A stretch of 18,728 nt of DNA from contig JAFZXR010000023.1 of the NCBI GenBank assembly GCA_017616675.1, positions 1 through 18,728 on the forward strand, read 5' to 3'. Each line of letters begins with the position of its first letter. The stretch's first letter is position 1. Source of the stretch: Bacteroidales bacterium. GTDB lineage: Bacteria; Bacteroidota; Bacteroidia; Bacteroidales; F082. Shown here piece after piece: positions 1-7,052 of this stretch. The position numbers and the translations under genes are program-made. Under the pieces are notes generated by a model. It saw only the letters and a program-made list of their open reading frames with translations, did not search any database and was not told where the DNA came from.

Positions 1-1
1 G

Positions 2-1252
2 GCTATGGACCTCGCAGGCAATGAGAGCATCATCAACTTCTTCGCAAGCACTGGCCACTGGGGATTTTTGACAACCCTGCTCTATCTCGTAATCGGCAGT
101 ATTCTGACTATGTGCGTGCAGTCGTCGGCAGCTATCATGGCCATCACCTTGATATTGTGCTCCAGCGGCGTATTGCCGATATATCAGGGCATCGCGCTTG
201 TCATGGGTGAGAATATAGGCACAACAGTGACTTCCAACATAGCTGCATTGAGTGCTTCGACAAATGCACGAAGAGCGGCTCTGGCACATATGTTCTTCAA
301 TGTTTTCGGTGTAATCTGGGTATTGATAGTGTTCAAGCCATTTATCAATATGGTATGCCGATTCGTAGGTTTCGACCCCGATTTCGTGCCTGAAACTCAA
401 GATGACATCGCCACTGCACAGGTGAGGGTGACATACGCGCTGTCGGCGTTCCACACAGCTTTCAACCTATGTAACGTATTGATTCTCATTTGGTTTATAA
501 AGCCAATCGAAAAGATTGTCTGCCAAATCATAAAGCAAAAAGAGGAAGACGAAGAAGGCAAGCTGAAGTTCATCTCGGGCGGATTGCTCTCCACTGCTGA
601 GCTTTCGATTTTCGAGGCACAGAAAGAGATCAGTCTGTTTGCGACACGCACCAACAGGATGTTCAACTTCATCCCTACCCTGCTCTTCAATACCAAGAAT
701 GACGAGGATTTCAGCAAGCTCTTCTCAAGGATTGAAAAATACGAGCAGATTTCCGACCATATGGAGATTGAGATTGCAAATTATCTCAACAAGGTGACTG
801 AAGGTCGTCTGAGTCCTGAAAGTAAGACCAAGATCCGCTATATGCTCCGTGAGGTCGGCGAGATTGAGAGTATCGGCGACAGCTGCTATAACCTGGCGCG
901 TACAATCAACCAGAAACACACTAAGAATGAGCACTTTACGGATGAGCAGAAGGTCCATATCCGCCATATGTTCAAGCTCTGCAACAAGGCTTTAGATCAT
1001 ATGCAAAAAGTCCTTGACGATGATCAAGGACTTGTCGACATCAACGAATCGTTGAATATTGAGAATGAGATCAACAACTACCGTTCACAGCTCAAGGAAT
1101 CGAATCTCACCGATATCAACGAGCATCTCTACAACTACCAGGCCGGCATTCAGTATATGGATATCATCAGCGAATGCGAGAAGCTTGGCGATTATGTGAT
1201 CAATGTCGTTGAGGCTCACGCTCAGAAGAAGCTCACTTCGCAGAACGATTAG
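2..1252 (+). CDS. Na+/phosphate cotransporter family protein, C-terminal part (5' end outside window)
   Basis: Membrane transporter of the NptA/PNaS family, expected to couple phosphate uptake to sodium in the inner membrane. The reading frame is open to the left edge, so the ATG at 5 is probably internal; about 415 residues are visible, against roughly 550-570 usual for the family, so the first transmembrane repeat is missing. Counting from that ATG, the second family repeat is clear: a hydrophobic segment around 21-38 leads into the QSSAA motif at 39-43, followed by GENIGTT near 68-74. Further membrane segments lie near 93-115 and 143-166. From about 195 to the end the protein is soluble, helical and charged, as expected for the PhoU-like tail of this family. 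Its TAG stop overlaps the stop of the convergent vWA gene by 4 bases. Family assignment is strong; the ion and substrate come from family knowledge. Confidence 0.9.
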   Translation, partial: AMDLAGNESIINFFASTGHWGFLTTLLYLVIGSILTMCVQSSAAIMAITLILCSSGVLPIYQGIALVMGENIGTTVTSNIAALSASTNARRAALAHMFFNVFGVIWVLIVFKPFINMVCRFVGFDPDFVPETQDDIATAQVRVTYALSAFHTAFNLCNVLILIWFIKPIEKIVCQIIKQKEEDEEGKLKFISGGLLSTAELSIFEAQKEISLFATRTNRMFNFIPTLLFNTKNDEDFSKLFSRIEKYEQISDHMEIEIANYLNKVTEGRLSPESKTKIRYMLREVGEIESIGDSCYNLARTINQKHTKNEHFTDEQKVHIRHMFKLCNKALDHMQKVLDDDQGLVDINESLNIENEINNYRSQLKESNLTDINEHLYNYQAGIQYMDIISECEKLGDYVINVVEAHAQKKLTSQND

Positions 1253-1899
1253 TCTTCTTTGAAGTATTCACCTGCTTCCATTGTCTTTCCGCATGCCACG
1301 CTAGCGTAGAATCTTGCTCTGGCCTTGCGTTCCTTTGCAAACATCTTTGCAGTTGATGGTGCATCTTCGGTAAATGCCAGGTGGTTGTCGATCGAAAGGC
1401 TTCCTGCCATGCCTTCCACATCGAGGTTGTCGGTGCCGATGAGAGTGAATGTCCAACCCTGCTGTTTCTGTTTCTCTATGAGATTTTTCACGAGTTTCAG
1501 GTTGTATTCCTGGCTGCAGTTTTCCTCTCCGTCGGTGATGATGGTGACAAGCACGCTGTCGTTGGCGGCGGTCTGTGCGTTAAGTTTCGCTATTCCCTTA
1601 CCTATCGCGTCGTAGAGCGGTGTCGCGGCATTCGGACGATAGTCTTCGGTTGTGAGCTTACGTGCTTTCCCGGCAGGTTCATTGTCGAGATGAATCTTGA
1701 AATGATTGCTGTCGAACGAGATCAAGGTGATACGCTGTTCAAGTTCAGGATGCAGCTCCTGCATCTTCTGGCATGTCTCGATAGTCTCGTTAAGTCCGGC
1801 CAAGGCCTGCTCGCGGATGATGCTCATCGATCCTGATTCGTCGACGATGATTAAGTTGTAAACTTTCTTTGTTTCGGTTGTTTTTGTTGTGTTTTCCAT
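1249..1899 (-). CDS. von Willebrand factor type A (vWA) domain protein
   Basis: Small single-domain vWA protein of 216 residues with no signal peptide or membrane segment, so probably cytoplasmic. The MIDAS metal site is complete: D20-x-S22-x-S24 in VDESGSM, T93 in the ATPLYDAI segment and D123 in ITDGEEN. vWA proteins of this type usually act as metal-dependent protein-interaction modules; no partner can be read from the sequence. The frame extends 14 codons upstream to 1941 through AT-rich DNA, but I place the start at the ATG at 1899 (MENTTKTT), where the sequence becomes protein-like. It lies divergently from the sigma/macro-like gene at 2019, which suggests shared control. No clear TAnnTTTG box was found for it. 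Its 3' end overlaps the convergent transporter gene. The domain is certain; the role is unknown. Confidence 0.88.
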   Translation of the reverse strand: MENTTKTTETKKVYNLIIVDESGSMSIIREQALAGLNETIETCQKMQELHPELEQRITLISFDSNHFKIHLDNEPAGKARKLTTEDYRPNAATPLYDAIGKGIAKLNAQTAANDSVLVTIITDGEENCSQEYNLKLVKNLIEKQKQQGWTFTLIGTDNLDVEGMAGSLSIDNHLAFTEDAPSTAKMFAKERKARARFYASVACGKTMEAGEYFKED

Positions 1900-1939
1900 G
1901 TCTTTAAATTTTAAATTGTGAATATTAAATTTGAATTTC

Positions 1940-1968
1940 AATCATCTTTTATCATTAAGAAGATGATT
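1940..1968. repeat. Perfect 9-bp inverted repeat between divergent genes
   Basis: AATCATCTT at 1940-1948 is followed after 11 bases by its exact reverse complement AAGATGATT at 1960-1968. It lies between the divergent vWA start (1899) and the sigma/macro-like start (2019). It has no T-tract and does not sit at a gene end, so an operator for a dimeric regulator is more likely than a terminator. That role is inference. Confidence 0.5.
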
Positions 1969-2006
1969 TTCAAAAAAAATTAAGCAAGACTGTAAAAAAT
2001 TTTTAT

Positions 2007-2014
2007 TAATTTTG
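2007..2014 (+). promoter_or_regulatory. Candidate Bacteroidota -7 box of the sigma/macro-like gene
   Basis: TAATTTTG matches the TAnnTTTG -7 consensus. No convincing TTTG -33 element is seen 19-21 bases upstream. The box ends only 4 bases before the ATG at 2019, so the transcript would begin at or next to the start codon (leaderless). Confidence 0.45.
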
Positions 2015-2018
2015 CAAT

Positions 2019-3119
2019 ATGATAGATGATGAATTGATTATCAATGGTTTTTGTTCCTTTGATGAATATATCACCAAGGAATATTTTTACGGTTATTGCC
2101 GCAAAGCATATGATATTTTTGACCATAAATATCAGCTTCGCAACAAGACCGGCCTTGATTTTTATTCATTGGCGCACGAATATTACATCAGTCTGCTGAT
2201 TCACGAGTTCAAGCCATTGCTCGACCGTCCGAGAGGCATGAAATTGTCGACTTGGATGATCAACGGCTTCAGGTATGTCGTGCTTGATGCTTTGAAGGCT
2301 TATAACAAGGAATTCGCGCAGTTGGCCGACTCTTCGGCTGACGATGTGTTGGAATACATCCGCTCGACCGATTATGAGGAAGGCATGATGCAGCAGGTTG
2401 TTGATGCTGCCTCGTCGCATTATAAAAACGACCGTGTGATGCAGGAAATAGTGCAGCTGGTGCTGTTTGCGGGCTATCCGCAGAAAGAGGTGGCCGAGAT
2501 GATACATCTTACGCCAGCAGCAGTAAATCAGCGTTACAAGAAGATGATGGACGAATTCATCACGCCTTACGTGGTTGAAAACTATTCGGAAGGCCTCTAT
2601 CAAGGTGCGATGTATGAAATCGAGGCTCGTGAAGCCGAGGCGGATTACATGCCGGCTCCGAAATGTGGTGCCAAAGCCCGATTCAGTTTGGGTGGCGCGA
2701 GATTTATGTCAGAAAAATCAGTTTATATGGGAAGCAGAAGAATTACTCCGGACGACATCATTGCTCTCAAGCCGAACGAGATCTTTGTGTTTGGCAGCAA
2801 TTTAAAGGGTTATCACGCAGGTGGTGCCGCCCGCACTGCGCTTGTGAAATTCGGAGCTGTGATGGGCAATGGCGACGGCATTCAGGGACAGTCGTATGCC
2901 ATCCCTACGATGCAGGGCGGCGTGGAGACTATCAAGCCTTACGTCGACAAATTCATTGATTTTGCTGTGAACCATCCGGAAAAAGACTTCCTCGTGACGC
3001 GCATAGGATGCGGTATCGCAGGCTTTACGGCGAGCGAGATTGCGCCGCTGTTTAAAGAAGCAGTACACATGCACAATGTGTGGCTTCCTGCTGATTTTCT
3101 TAGGGTTTTAGGCGAATAA
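2019..3119 (+). CDS. Fusion of a sigma-70-like (region 2 / region 4) protein and a macro-domain-like (A1S_2505-type) domain
   Basis: A 366-residue protein in two parts. Residues about 45-98 resemble sigma region 2: an acidic helix (LAHEYYISLLIHEF) and then STWMINGFRYVVLDALK, like the FRTWLxxIARNxxLDxLR pattern of ECF sigma factors. Residues about 138-180 form a region-4-like helix-turn-helix (GYPQKEVAEMIHLTPAAVNQ). After an acidic linker (about 190-238), residues 240-366 match the conserved 'phage non-structural A1S_2505-like' type: NEIFVFGSNL at 253-262, GYHAGGAA at 264-271, SYAIPTM at 292-298 and TRIGCGIAGF at 327-336. The glycine-rich loop after FGSN and the later GCGIAGF loop are placed like ADP-ribose-binding loops of macro domains; that homology is my inference. 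Internal ATGs at 2706 and 2727 could give a free C-terminal domain. The 3' end overlaps the fRMsr gene by 12 bases. Promoter recognition linked to nucleotide sensing is possible but unproven. Confidence 0.75.
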   Translation: MIDDELIINGFCSFDEYITKEYFYGYCRKAYDIFDHKYQLRNKTGLDFYSLAHEYYISLLIHEFKPLLDRPRGMKLSTWMINGFRYVVLDALKAYNKEFAQLADSSADDVLEYIRSTDYEEGMMQQVVDAASSHYKNDRVMQEIVQLVLFAGYPQKEVAEMIHLTPAAVNQRYKKMMDEFITPYVVENYSEGLYQGAMYEIEAREAEADYMPAPKCGAKARFSLGGARFMSEKSVYMGSRRITPDDIIALKPNEIFVFGSNLKGYHAGGAARTALVKFGAVMGNGDGIQGQSYAIPTMQGGVETIKPYVDKFIDFAVNHPEKDFLVTRIGCGIAGFTASEIAPLFKEAVHMHNVWLPADFLRVLGE

Positions 3120-3578
3120 AACTGCTATCTTTTCGAGATAAAACTTATCGGTGTCATCGAAATTATCGGCTTTCTCGCTGTCGATGTCAAGAACTGCCGT
3201 CACCACACCTTTATTAATAATAGGAACGACAATCTCCGACTTGGTGCGACTGCTGCAGGCTATGTGTCCCGGGAAAGCGTTGACATCGGGCACTATTATT
3301 GTTTGCGCGTTTTGCCATGCCGTGCCGCATACACCCTTACCTTTAGCTATTCGGGTGCAGGCCAACGGACCTTGGAAAGGACCGAGAACGAGCGCGTCAC
3401 CGAGGACGCGGTAGAAACCTACCCACCAGAAGTTGAAGGTGTCTTTCAAACACGCCGAGACATTGGCCATATTGGCAATAACGTCGGTTTCGCCTTCCAT
3501 CAAAGCTTTAATTTGCGGAAGCAGATTTTCATATAATTCCTTCTTCGAATCGCCTTTAATTATTAAGTTTTCAGACAT
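3108..3578 (-). CDS. msrC: Free methionine-(R)-sulfoxide reductase (GAF-domain, fRMsr)
   Basis: A single GAF domain of about 156 residues that reduces free L-methionine-(R)-sulfoxide to methionine, with thioredoxin as usual reductant, in the cytoplasm. Numbering from the upstream GTG at 3587, three cysteines, C77 (LACTRI), C87 (GVCGTA) and C111 (IACSSRT), are spaced 10 and 24 residues apart, the same spacing as the catalytic and resolving cysteines of E. coli fRMsr. The family signatures WWVGFYR and VLDIDSE are present. I choose the ATG at 3578 (MSENLIIKGD) over the GTG at 3587. The start overlaps the menA stop by 8 bases, so it is the last gene of the DUF456-rarA-menG-menA operon and probably translationally coupled. 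The stop overlaps the convergent sigma/macro-like gene. Confidence 0.92.
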   Translation of the reverse strand: MSENLIIKGDSKKELYENLLPQIKALMEGETDVIANMANVSACLKDTFNFWWVGFYRVLGDALVLGPFQGPLACTRIAKGKGVCGTAWQNAQTIIVPDVNAFPGHIACSSRTKSEIVVPIINKGVVTAVLDIDSEKADNFDDTDKFYLEKIAVLFA

Positions 3579-4461
3579 ATATAACACTCAAAAATATCAA
3601 ATTATAAATAACAGTTAGGACAAAAACTATCGACTCTAACGAGGCCAAACCGATTAACTTGTTGAATTCCATGCCTTTAGCCTTTGCGAATTTTATGCTG
3701 ACAAATATTGAATAAACGACATAAGGTATAAAAGTGTACAAGATGATAAAATTCTCAAATGCCCAATAAAACAGCACTATCGCAATGATTGGATTAAGAT
3801 GGAAAACACATCTCATGACTCGTTTTCCGAATACCGTAACTGTAGTCTTTTTGCCATTTGCCTTATCCTGTTCCGCATCGCGATAATTATTGACTATCAA
3901 TAAGTTATTAGCCACAATACCGATAGAAAGCCCAGCAACGACGATCTGCCAATTCACAAAACCGGTCTGAATGAAAAACGTTAACACAACAGGTGCTATG
4001 CCGTAGAACAGTACCACTGCGACGTCGCCAAGGGCATGTCGTGAAAGCGGAAACGGTCCTGCGGAATAAGCAAAAGCGCATAATAATATGACGATTCCGA
4101 AAGGCAACAGAATCCAGCCGCCCCAATATAATAAGGTGCAGCCCAACAAAAATGTCAATATACCCCAGACTATTATCCCACGACGCATTTTTTGTGGAGA
4201 AATCAGTCCTGAAGCAACCATTCTTTGTGGACCAAGTCGTTGATTGTCAGCTCCTTTTATGCCGTCAGAATAGTCATTAGCAAAGTTGGATAAAACCTGT
4301 GCCATCACAGCGAAGACGAGACAGATAACCGCGGCCGTCCAATTTAGATCGACAAAAAGATAGGCCATGGTCACCGACATGATTACGGGAGCTATCGAGA
4401 CTAACAAAGTCTTCGGTCGAGCCGCTTTTATCCAATATTTAAATTTGATTTTTTCCATCAT
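3571..4461 (-). CDS. menA: 1,4-dihydroxy-2-naphthoate polyprenyltransferase
   Basis: Inner-membrane UbiA-family enzyme that attaches the polyprenyl chain to 1,4-dihydroxy-2-naphthoate, giving demethylmenaquinone. From the ATG at 4461 it has 296 residues, the usual length. Both Asp-rich prenyl-diphosphate/Mg motifs are visible: NFANDYSDGIKGAD at 59-72 and NNYRDAEQDKANGKKT at 191-206. Multiple hydrophobic segments run through the rest. The ATG at 4461 gives a 4-base ATGA overlap with the menG stop; a second ATG follows at 4458. A longer frame reaches 4494 but would lie inside menG. Its product is the substrate of the adjacent MenG methyltransferase, so two consecutive steps are encoded in inverse pathway order. 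Confidence 0.95.
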   Translation of the reverse strand: MMEKIKFKYWIKAARPKTLLVSIAPVIMSVTMAYLFVDLNWTAAVICLVFAVMAQVLSNFANDYSDGIKGADNQRLGPQRMVASGLISPQKMRRGIIVWGILTFLLGCTLLYWGGWILLPFGIVILLCAFAYSAGPFPLSRHALGDVAVVLFYGIAPVVLTFFIQTGFVNWQIVVAGLSIGIVANNLLIVNNYRDAEQDKANGKKTTVTVFGKRVMRCVFHLNPIIAIVLFYWAFENFIILYTFIPYVVYSIFVSIKFAKAKGMEFNKLIGLASLESIVFVLTVIYNLIFLSVIYV

Positions 4462-5168
4462 TTTATTGCTTGATAAATACGGCACAATCCGCAACTTAAA
4501 GCTTTGTGTTTCAATTCTTTATAGCCGCAATCACTCAACATCGCCATAAACTCCTTAGGCATCGGAAACTTCTCGACAGTCTGCTGAAGATAACGATATG
4601 CATTGGCGTTGCCAGAAACCCGTTTCCCGATGAGAGGAAGTATATTTTTAAAATAAAGATTATAAAACCAACGCACTATAACATTTTGAGGTTCAGAGAG
4701 TTCCAAAATTATTAGAGTTCCGTTCGGCTTCAATACACGACGGATTTCTTTCAGACCTTGCGCTCTATCGGAAAAATTACGCACACCAAAGGCAACCATC
4801 GCTGCATCGAATGTATCATCTTGAAAATCAATGTTTTCAGCACGAGATATGGATAAACTGATTCTATTGTCCAATCTTTTTTTTGCGGCCTTCTCCCTCC
4901 CTATTTCGAGCATTTTTGTCGAAATATCAATGCCGAAAACCTTAGCGTTTTCAATCTTTTTCGCTATTTTTATGGTAGAATCTGCCGTACCGCATGCCAC
5001 ATCGAGAATCACAGGCGTTTCAACACCGGCTACAGCTTTTTTAAGACGTCGCACAGCTTTACGGCGCCACGACTTGTCGACATTCAGCGAAAGGATATGG
5101 TTAAGCTTGTCGTAAGTCGGAGCTATATCGTTGAACATCAATGCGATATGCTCGTTATCAGTAGCCAT
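4458..5168 (-). CDS. menG: Demethylmenaquinone methyltransferase (MenG/UbiE)
   Basis: SAM-dependent class I methyltransferase of 236 residues that converts demethylmenaquinone to menaquinone, the last step of the pathway. Visible signatures are the family N-terminus MFNDIAPTYDKLNHILSL (11-28), SAM motif I LDVACGTAD (55-63), DTFDAAMVAFGVRNF in the middle and the RRVLKPNGTLIILELSEP strand region. Motif I has Ala where the E. coli protein has Gly (CGTAD instead of CGTGD), a modest change. It overlaps the rarA stop by 11 bases and the menA start by 4. Ubiquinone synthesis is unlikely because MenA is adjacent, so menG is the better name than ubiE. Confidence 0.95.
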   Translation of the reverse strand: MATDNEHIALMFNDIAPTYDKLNHILSLNVDKSWRRKAVRRLKKAVAGVETPVILDVACGTADSTIKIAKKIENAKVFGIDISTKMLEIGREKAAKKRLDNRISLSISRAENIDFQDDTFDAAMVAFGVRNFSDRAQGLKEIRRVLKPNGTLIILELSEPQNVIVRWFYNLYFKNILPLIGKRVSGNANAYRYLQQTVEKFPMPKEFMAMLSDCGYKELKHKALSCGLCRIYQAIK

Positions 5169-6441
5169 ATTTATCTTTCCATTTAGCTTTTAGCGAGCGT
5201 CTCAGTTCAAGTTCTTTCGGGTTGTCTTGTGGCGAATACAAACGCACTCCCGAAATCTCTTCAGGCATAAACTCTTGCTCAACGAAGTTGCCGGGATAGC
5301 TGTGTGCGTACTTGTAACCATCATGATATCCGAGGTCTTTCATCAGTTTTGTCGGGGCGTTGCGCAGATGTAGAGGCACACTGAGGTTGCCAGTCTTCTT
5401 CACTAAAGCCTGCGCCTCGTCGATAGCCACTACTGCCGCGTTGCTCTTCGCTGACGATGCAAGGTAAGTCACTGTCTGTGAGAGTATTATCCTACTTTCG
5501 GGCCATCCTATCTTATTAACTGCGTCGAAGCAGGCATTGGCGAGCAATAGTGCGTTAGGATTGGCGTTTCCGATGTCTTCGGAAGCTAAGATGAGCATCC
5601 TTCGAGCGATAAACAGCGGGTCCTCGCCTGCTTCAATCATCCTTGCAAGATAATACACCGCTGCGTTAGGATCGCTGCCGCGTATCGACTTGATGAAAGC
5701 CGAGATGATGTCGTAATGCATCTCGCCCAGACGGTCATATTTCAGCAGGTTGCTCTGAATGTATTTCGTCGTGACTTCGTTTGTCACCACCAGTTTCTTG
5801 GCTTTGGGCTCGGCGTCGTCGAGCATCCCTACCACAAGGTCGATGGCGTTGAGCAGCTTGCGTGCATCGCCGCCGCTGATCTGCATCAGAGCCTCGTCTT
5901 CTTTCACCACGATATCCTTCTTGAAATCCTCCTTCAATACAGCTACCGCGCTGATTATCAGCTTCTTAAGGTCGTCTTTTTCGAGTTCTTTCAGGATATA
6001 CACCTGACAGCGTGACAGCAGCGGCGAGATTACCTCGAAGCTTGGGTTCTCTGTGGTGGCGCCTATCAGCGTCACCAGTCCCTTCTCGACGGCGCCGAGC
6101 AACGAGTCCTGCTGTGCCTTGGAAAACCTATGGATTTCATCGATAAACAGTATCGGCGGTTCGGGTGCCATGCGCGCTCGGTCGTAGACCTCGCGCACGT
6201 CCTTCACCCCACTGCTAACAGCGCTGAGCACAAAAAATTGACGTTTCACCTGCTTGGAGATGATGTAAGCCAGCGTAGTCTTGCCCACTCCCGGAGGTCC
6301 CCAAAATATCATCGAAGGGATGTGACCGCTCTCGATGGCGCGACGCAGCACGGCATTCGGACCAATCAGATGTTCCTGACCGATGTAGCCGTCCAACGAC
6401 GTCGGACGCAGCCGTTCTGCTAAAGGTATGGTGTTTCTCAT
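5158..6441 (-). CDS. rarA: Replication-associated recombination protein A (RarA/MgsA), AAA+ ATPase
   Basis: Clamp-loader-like AAA+ ATPase (Mgs1/WRNIP1 family) that acts at stalled replication forks. 427 residues, near the family length. Walker A GPPGVGKT is at 48-55, Walker B ILFIDE at 97-102, sensor 1 at GATTENPSFE (128-136) and the arginine finger in LLSRC (R144). The C-terminal tetramerisation/MgsA part shows LARMIEAGEDPLFIARRML and the conserved SYPGNFVEQEFMPEEI stretch. The ATG at 6441 overlaps the DUF456 stop as ATGA; its own stop lies inside the start of menG. Cotranscription with menaquinone genes is an operon fact seen here; any functional link is inference. Confidence 0.96.
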   Translation of the reverse strand: MRNTIPLAERLRPTSLDGYIGQEHLIGPNAVLRRAIESGHIPSMIFWGPPGVGKTTLAYIISKQVKRQFFVLSAVSSGVKDVREVYDRARMAPEPPILFIDEIHRFSKAQQDSLLGAVEKGLVTLIGATTENPSFEVISPLLSRCQVYILKELEKDDLKKLIISAVAVLKEDFKKDIVVKEDEALMQISGGDARKLLNAIDLVVGMLDDAEPKAKKLVVTNEVTTKYIQSNLLKYDRLGEMHYDIISAFIKSIRGSDPNAAVYYLARMIEAGEDPLFIARRMLILASEDIGNANPNALLLANACFDAVNKIGWPESRIILSQTVTYLASSAKSNAAVVAIDEAQALVKKTGNLSVPLHLRNAPTKLMKDLGYHDGYKYAHSYPGNFVEQEFMPEEISGVRLYSPQDNPKELELRRSLKAKWKDKYGY

Positions 6442-6959
6442 TGAAATGCGACTTCAATTATGGCTTTTACCACGTAAAAACCGATGACAACAGTATAAAC
6501 AATCTTCATAAAAGTGCCGGCAAGGAAGCCAATGAACGAGCCAAAGGCCGAGCGCCAAGCCTTTTCATCTGGCGTGCCGCCCATCTTCTCACCAACGTAT
6601 GCCCCAACAAACGGTCCGCCCAGGATGCCAAGGATTCCAAACGGTCCGAGCACTATGCCGAGCATCGGAAGCACAAGTATTCCCACTATCAAGCCGATGG
6701 TGCTGCCGCGAACTCCGGCCTTGGTGCCGCCGAATTTCTTCGTGCCCCACACAGGAACGACATAGTCAAGAACGGTTATCACAGCACAGAGCAGACCGGC
6801 GATCACCAAAAGCTTTGGCGAGAAGCTGTAACGGTCGGTCCAATGCACCAGAAGCAACGCGAGATAACTCACGGGAGTGCCAGGAATTCCTGGTATTATA
6901 TCGCCAATCAAGCCGATGATCAGCACCACTATTGCGGAGATAAACAACAAATAATCCAT
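6438..6959 (-). CDS. DUF456 family membrane protein
   Basis: A 173-residue hydrophobic, Gly-rich membrane protein of the DUF456 family, whose function is unknown. Features typical of the family are the N-terminal helix followed by IPGIPGTPVSYLALLLVH, the motif DYVVPVWGTKKFGGTKAG, and a Gly-rich hairpin region ending GGPFVGAYVGEKMGG. About four to five hydrophobic segments are visible. I use the ATG at 6959 (MDYLLFISA). The frame extends upstream to 7025, but that part lies across the promoter at 6975-7007 and is not hydrophobic. It is the first gene of a five-gene operon and overlaps rarA by 4 bases. It may simply share expression with the menaquinone genes. Confidence 0.88.
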   Translation of the reverse strand: MDYLLFISAIVVLIIGLIGDIIPGIPGTPVSYLALLLVHWTDRYSFSPKLLVIAGLLCAVITVLDYVVPVWGTKKFGGTKAGVRGSTIGLIVGILVLPMLGIVLGPFGILGILGGPFVGAYVGEKMGGTPDEKAWRSAFGSFIGFLAGTFMKIVYTVVIGFYVVKAIIEVAFQ

Positions 6960-6974
6960 GTCAAAAATTTTGCA

Positions 6975-7007
6975 CAAAGTTAATAATTTTTGTTGACATT
7001 TCACAAA
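6975..7007 (-). promoter_or_regulatory. Promoter of the DUF456-rarA-menG-menA-msrC operon
   Basis: On the minus strand, TTTG (7007-7004), a 21-base gap and TAACTTTG (6982-6975) match the Bacteroidota consensus TTTG-N19-21-TAnnTTTG. The start at 6959 lies 15 bases downstream of the -7 box, giving a very short leader. Confidence 0.7.
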
Positions 7008-7022
7008 TTTTTTGTATCTTTG
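6993..7022 (+). promoter_or_regulatory. Promoter of the PorV-like / HhH-barrel gene pair
   Basis: TATCTTTG at 7015-7022 matches the -7 box, with TTG at 6993-6995, 19 bases upstream, as the -33 element. It overlaps the opposite-facing promoter at 6975-7007, so the two probably compete for polymerase. The leader to the ATG at 7053 would be about 25 bases. Confidence 0.7.
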
Positions 7023-7052
7023 CAAAAATTAAGGACTTAAAAACTGAATATC

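Noticed and set aside
5..7. ATG at 5 as the true start of the phosphate transporter
   Set aside because: The frame continues to the window edge, and the protein would lack the first half of the family's transmembrane core, so the gene begins outside the window.
3579..3587. GTG at 3587 as start of the methionine sulfoxide reductase
   Set aside because: The ATG three codons later (3578) gives a normal N-terminus and the usual short overlap with menA; the GTG adds only three residues.
6441..6983. 180-codon plus-strand open frame opposite the DUF456 gene
   Set aside because: Antisense to a recognised membrane protein, and the translated product has no hydrophobic or motif pattern of a real gene.
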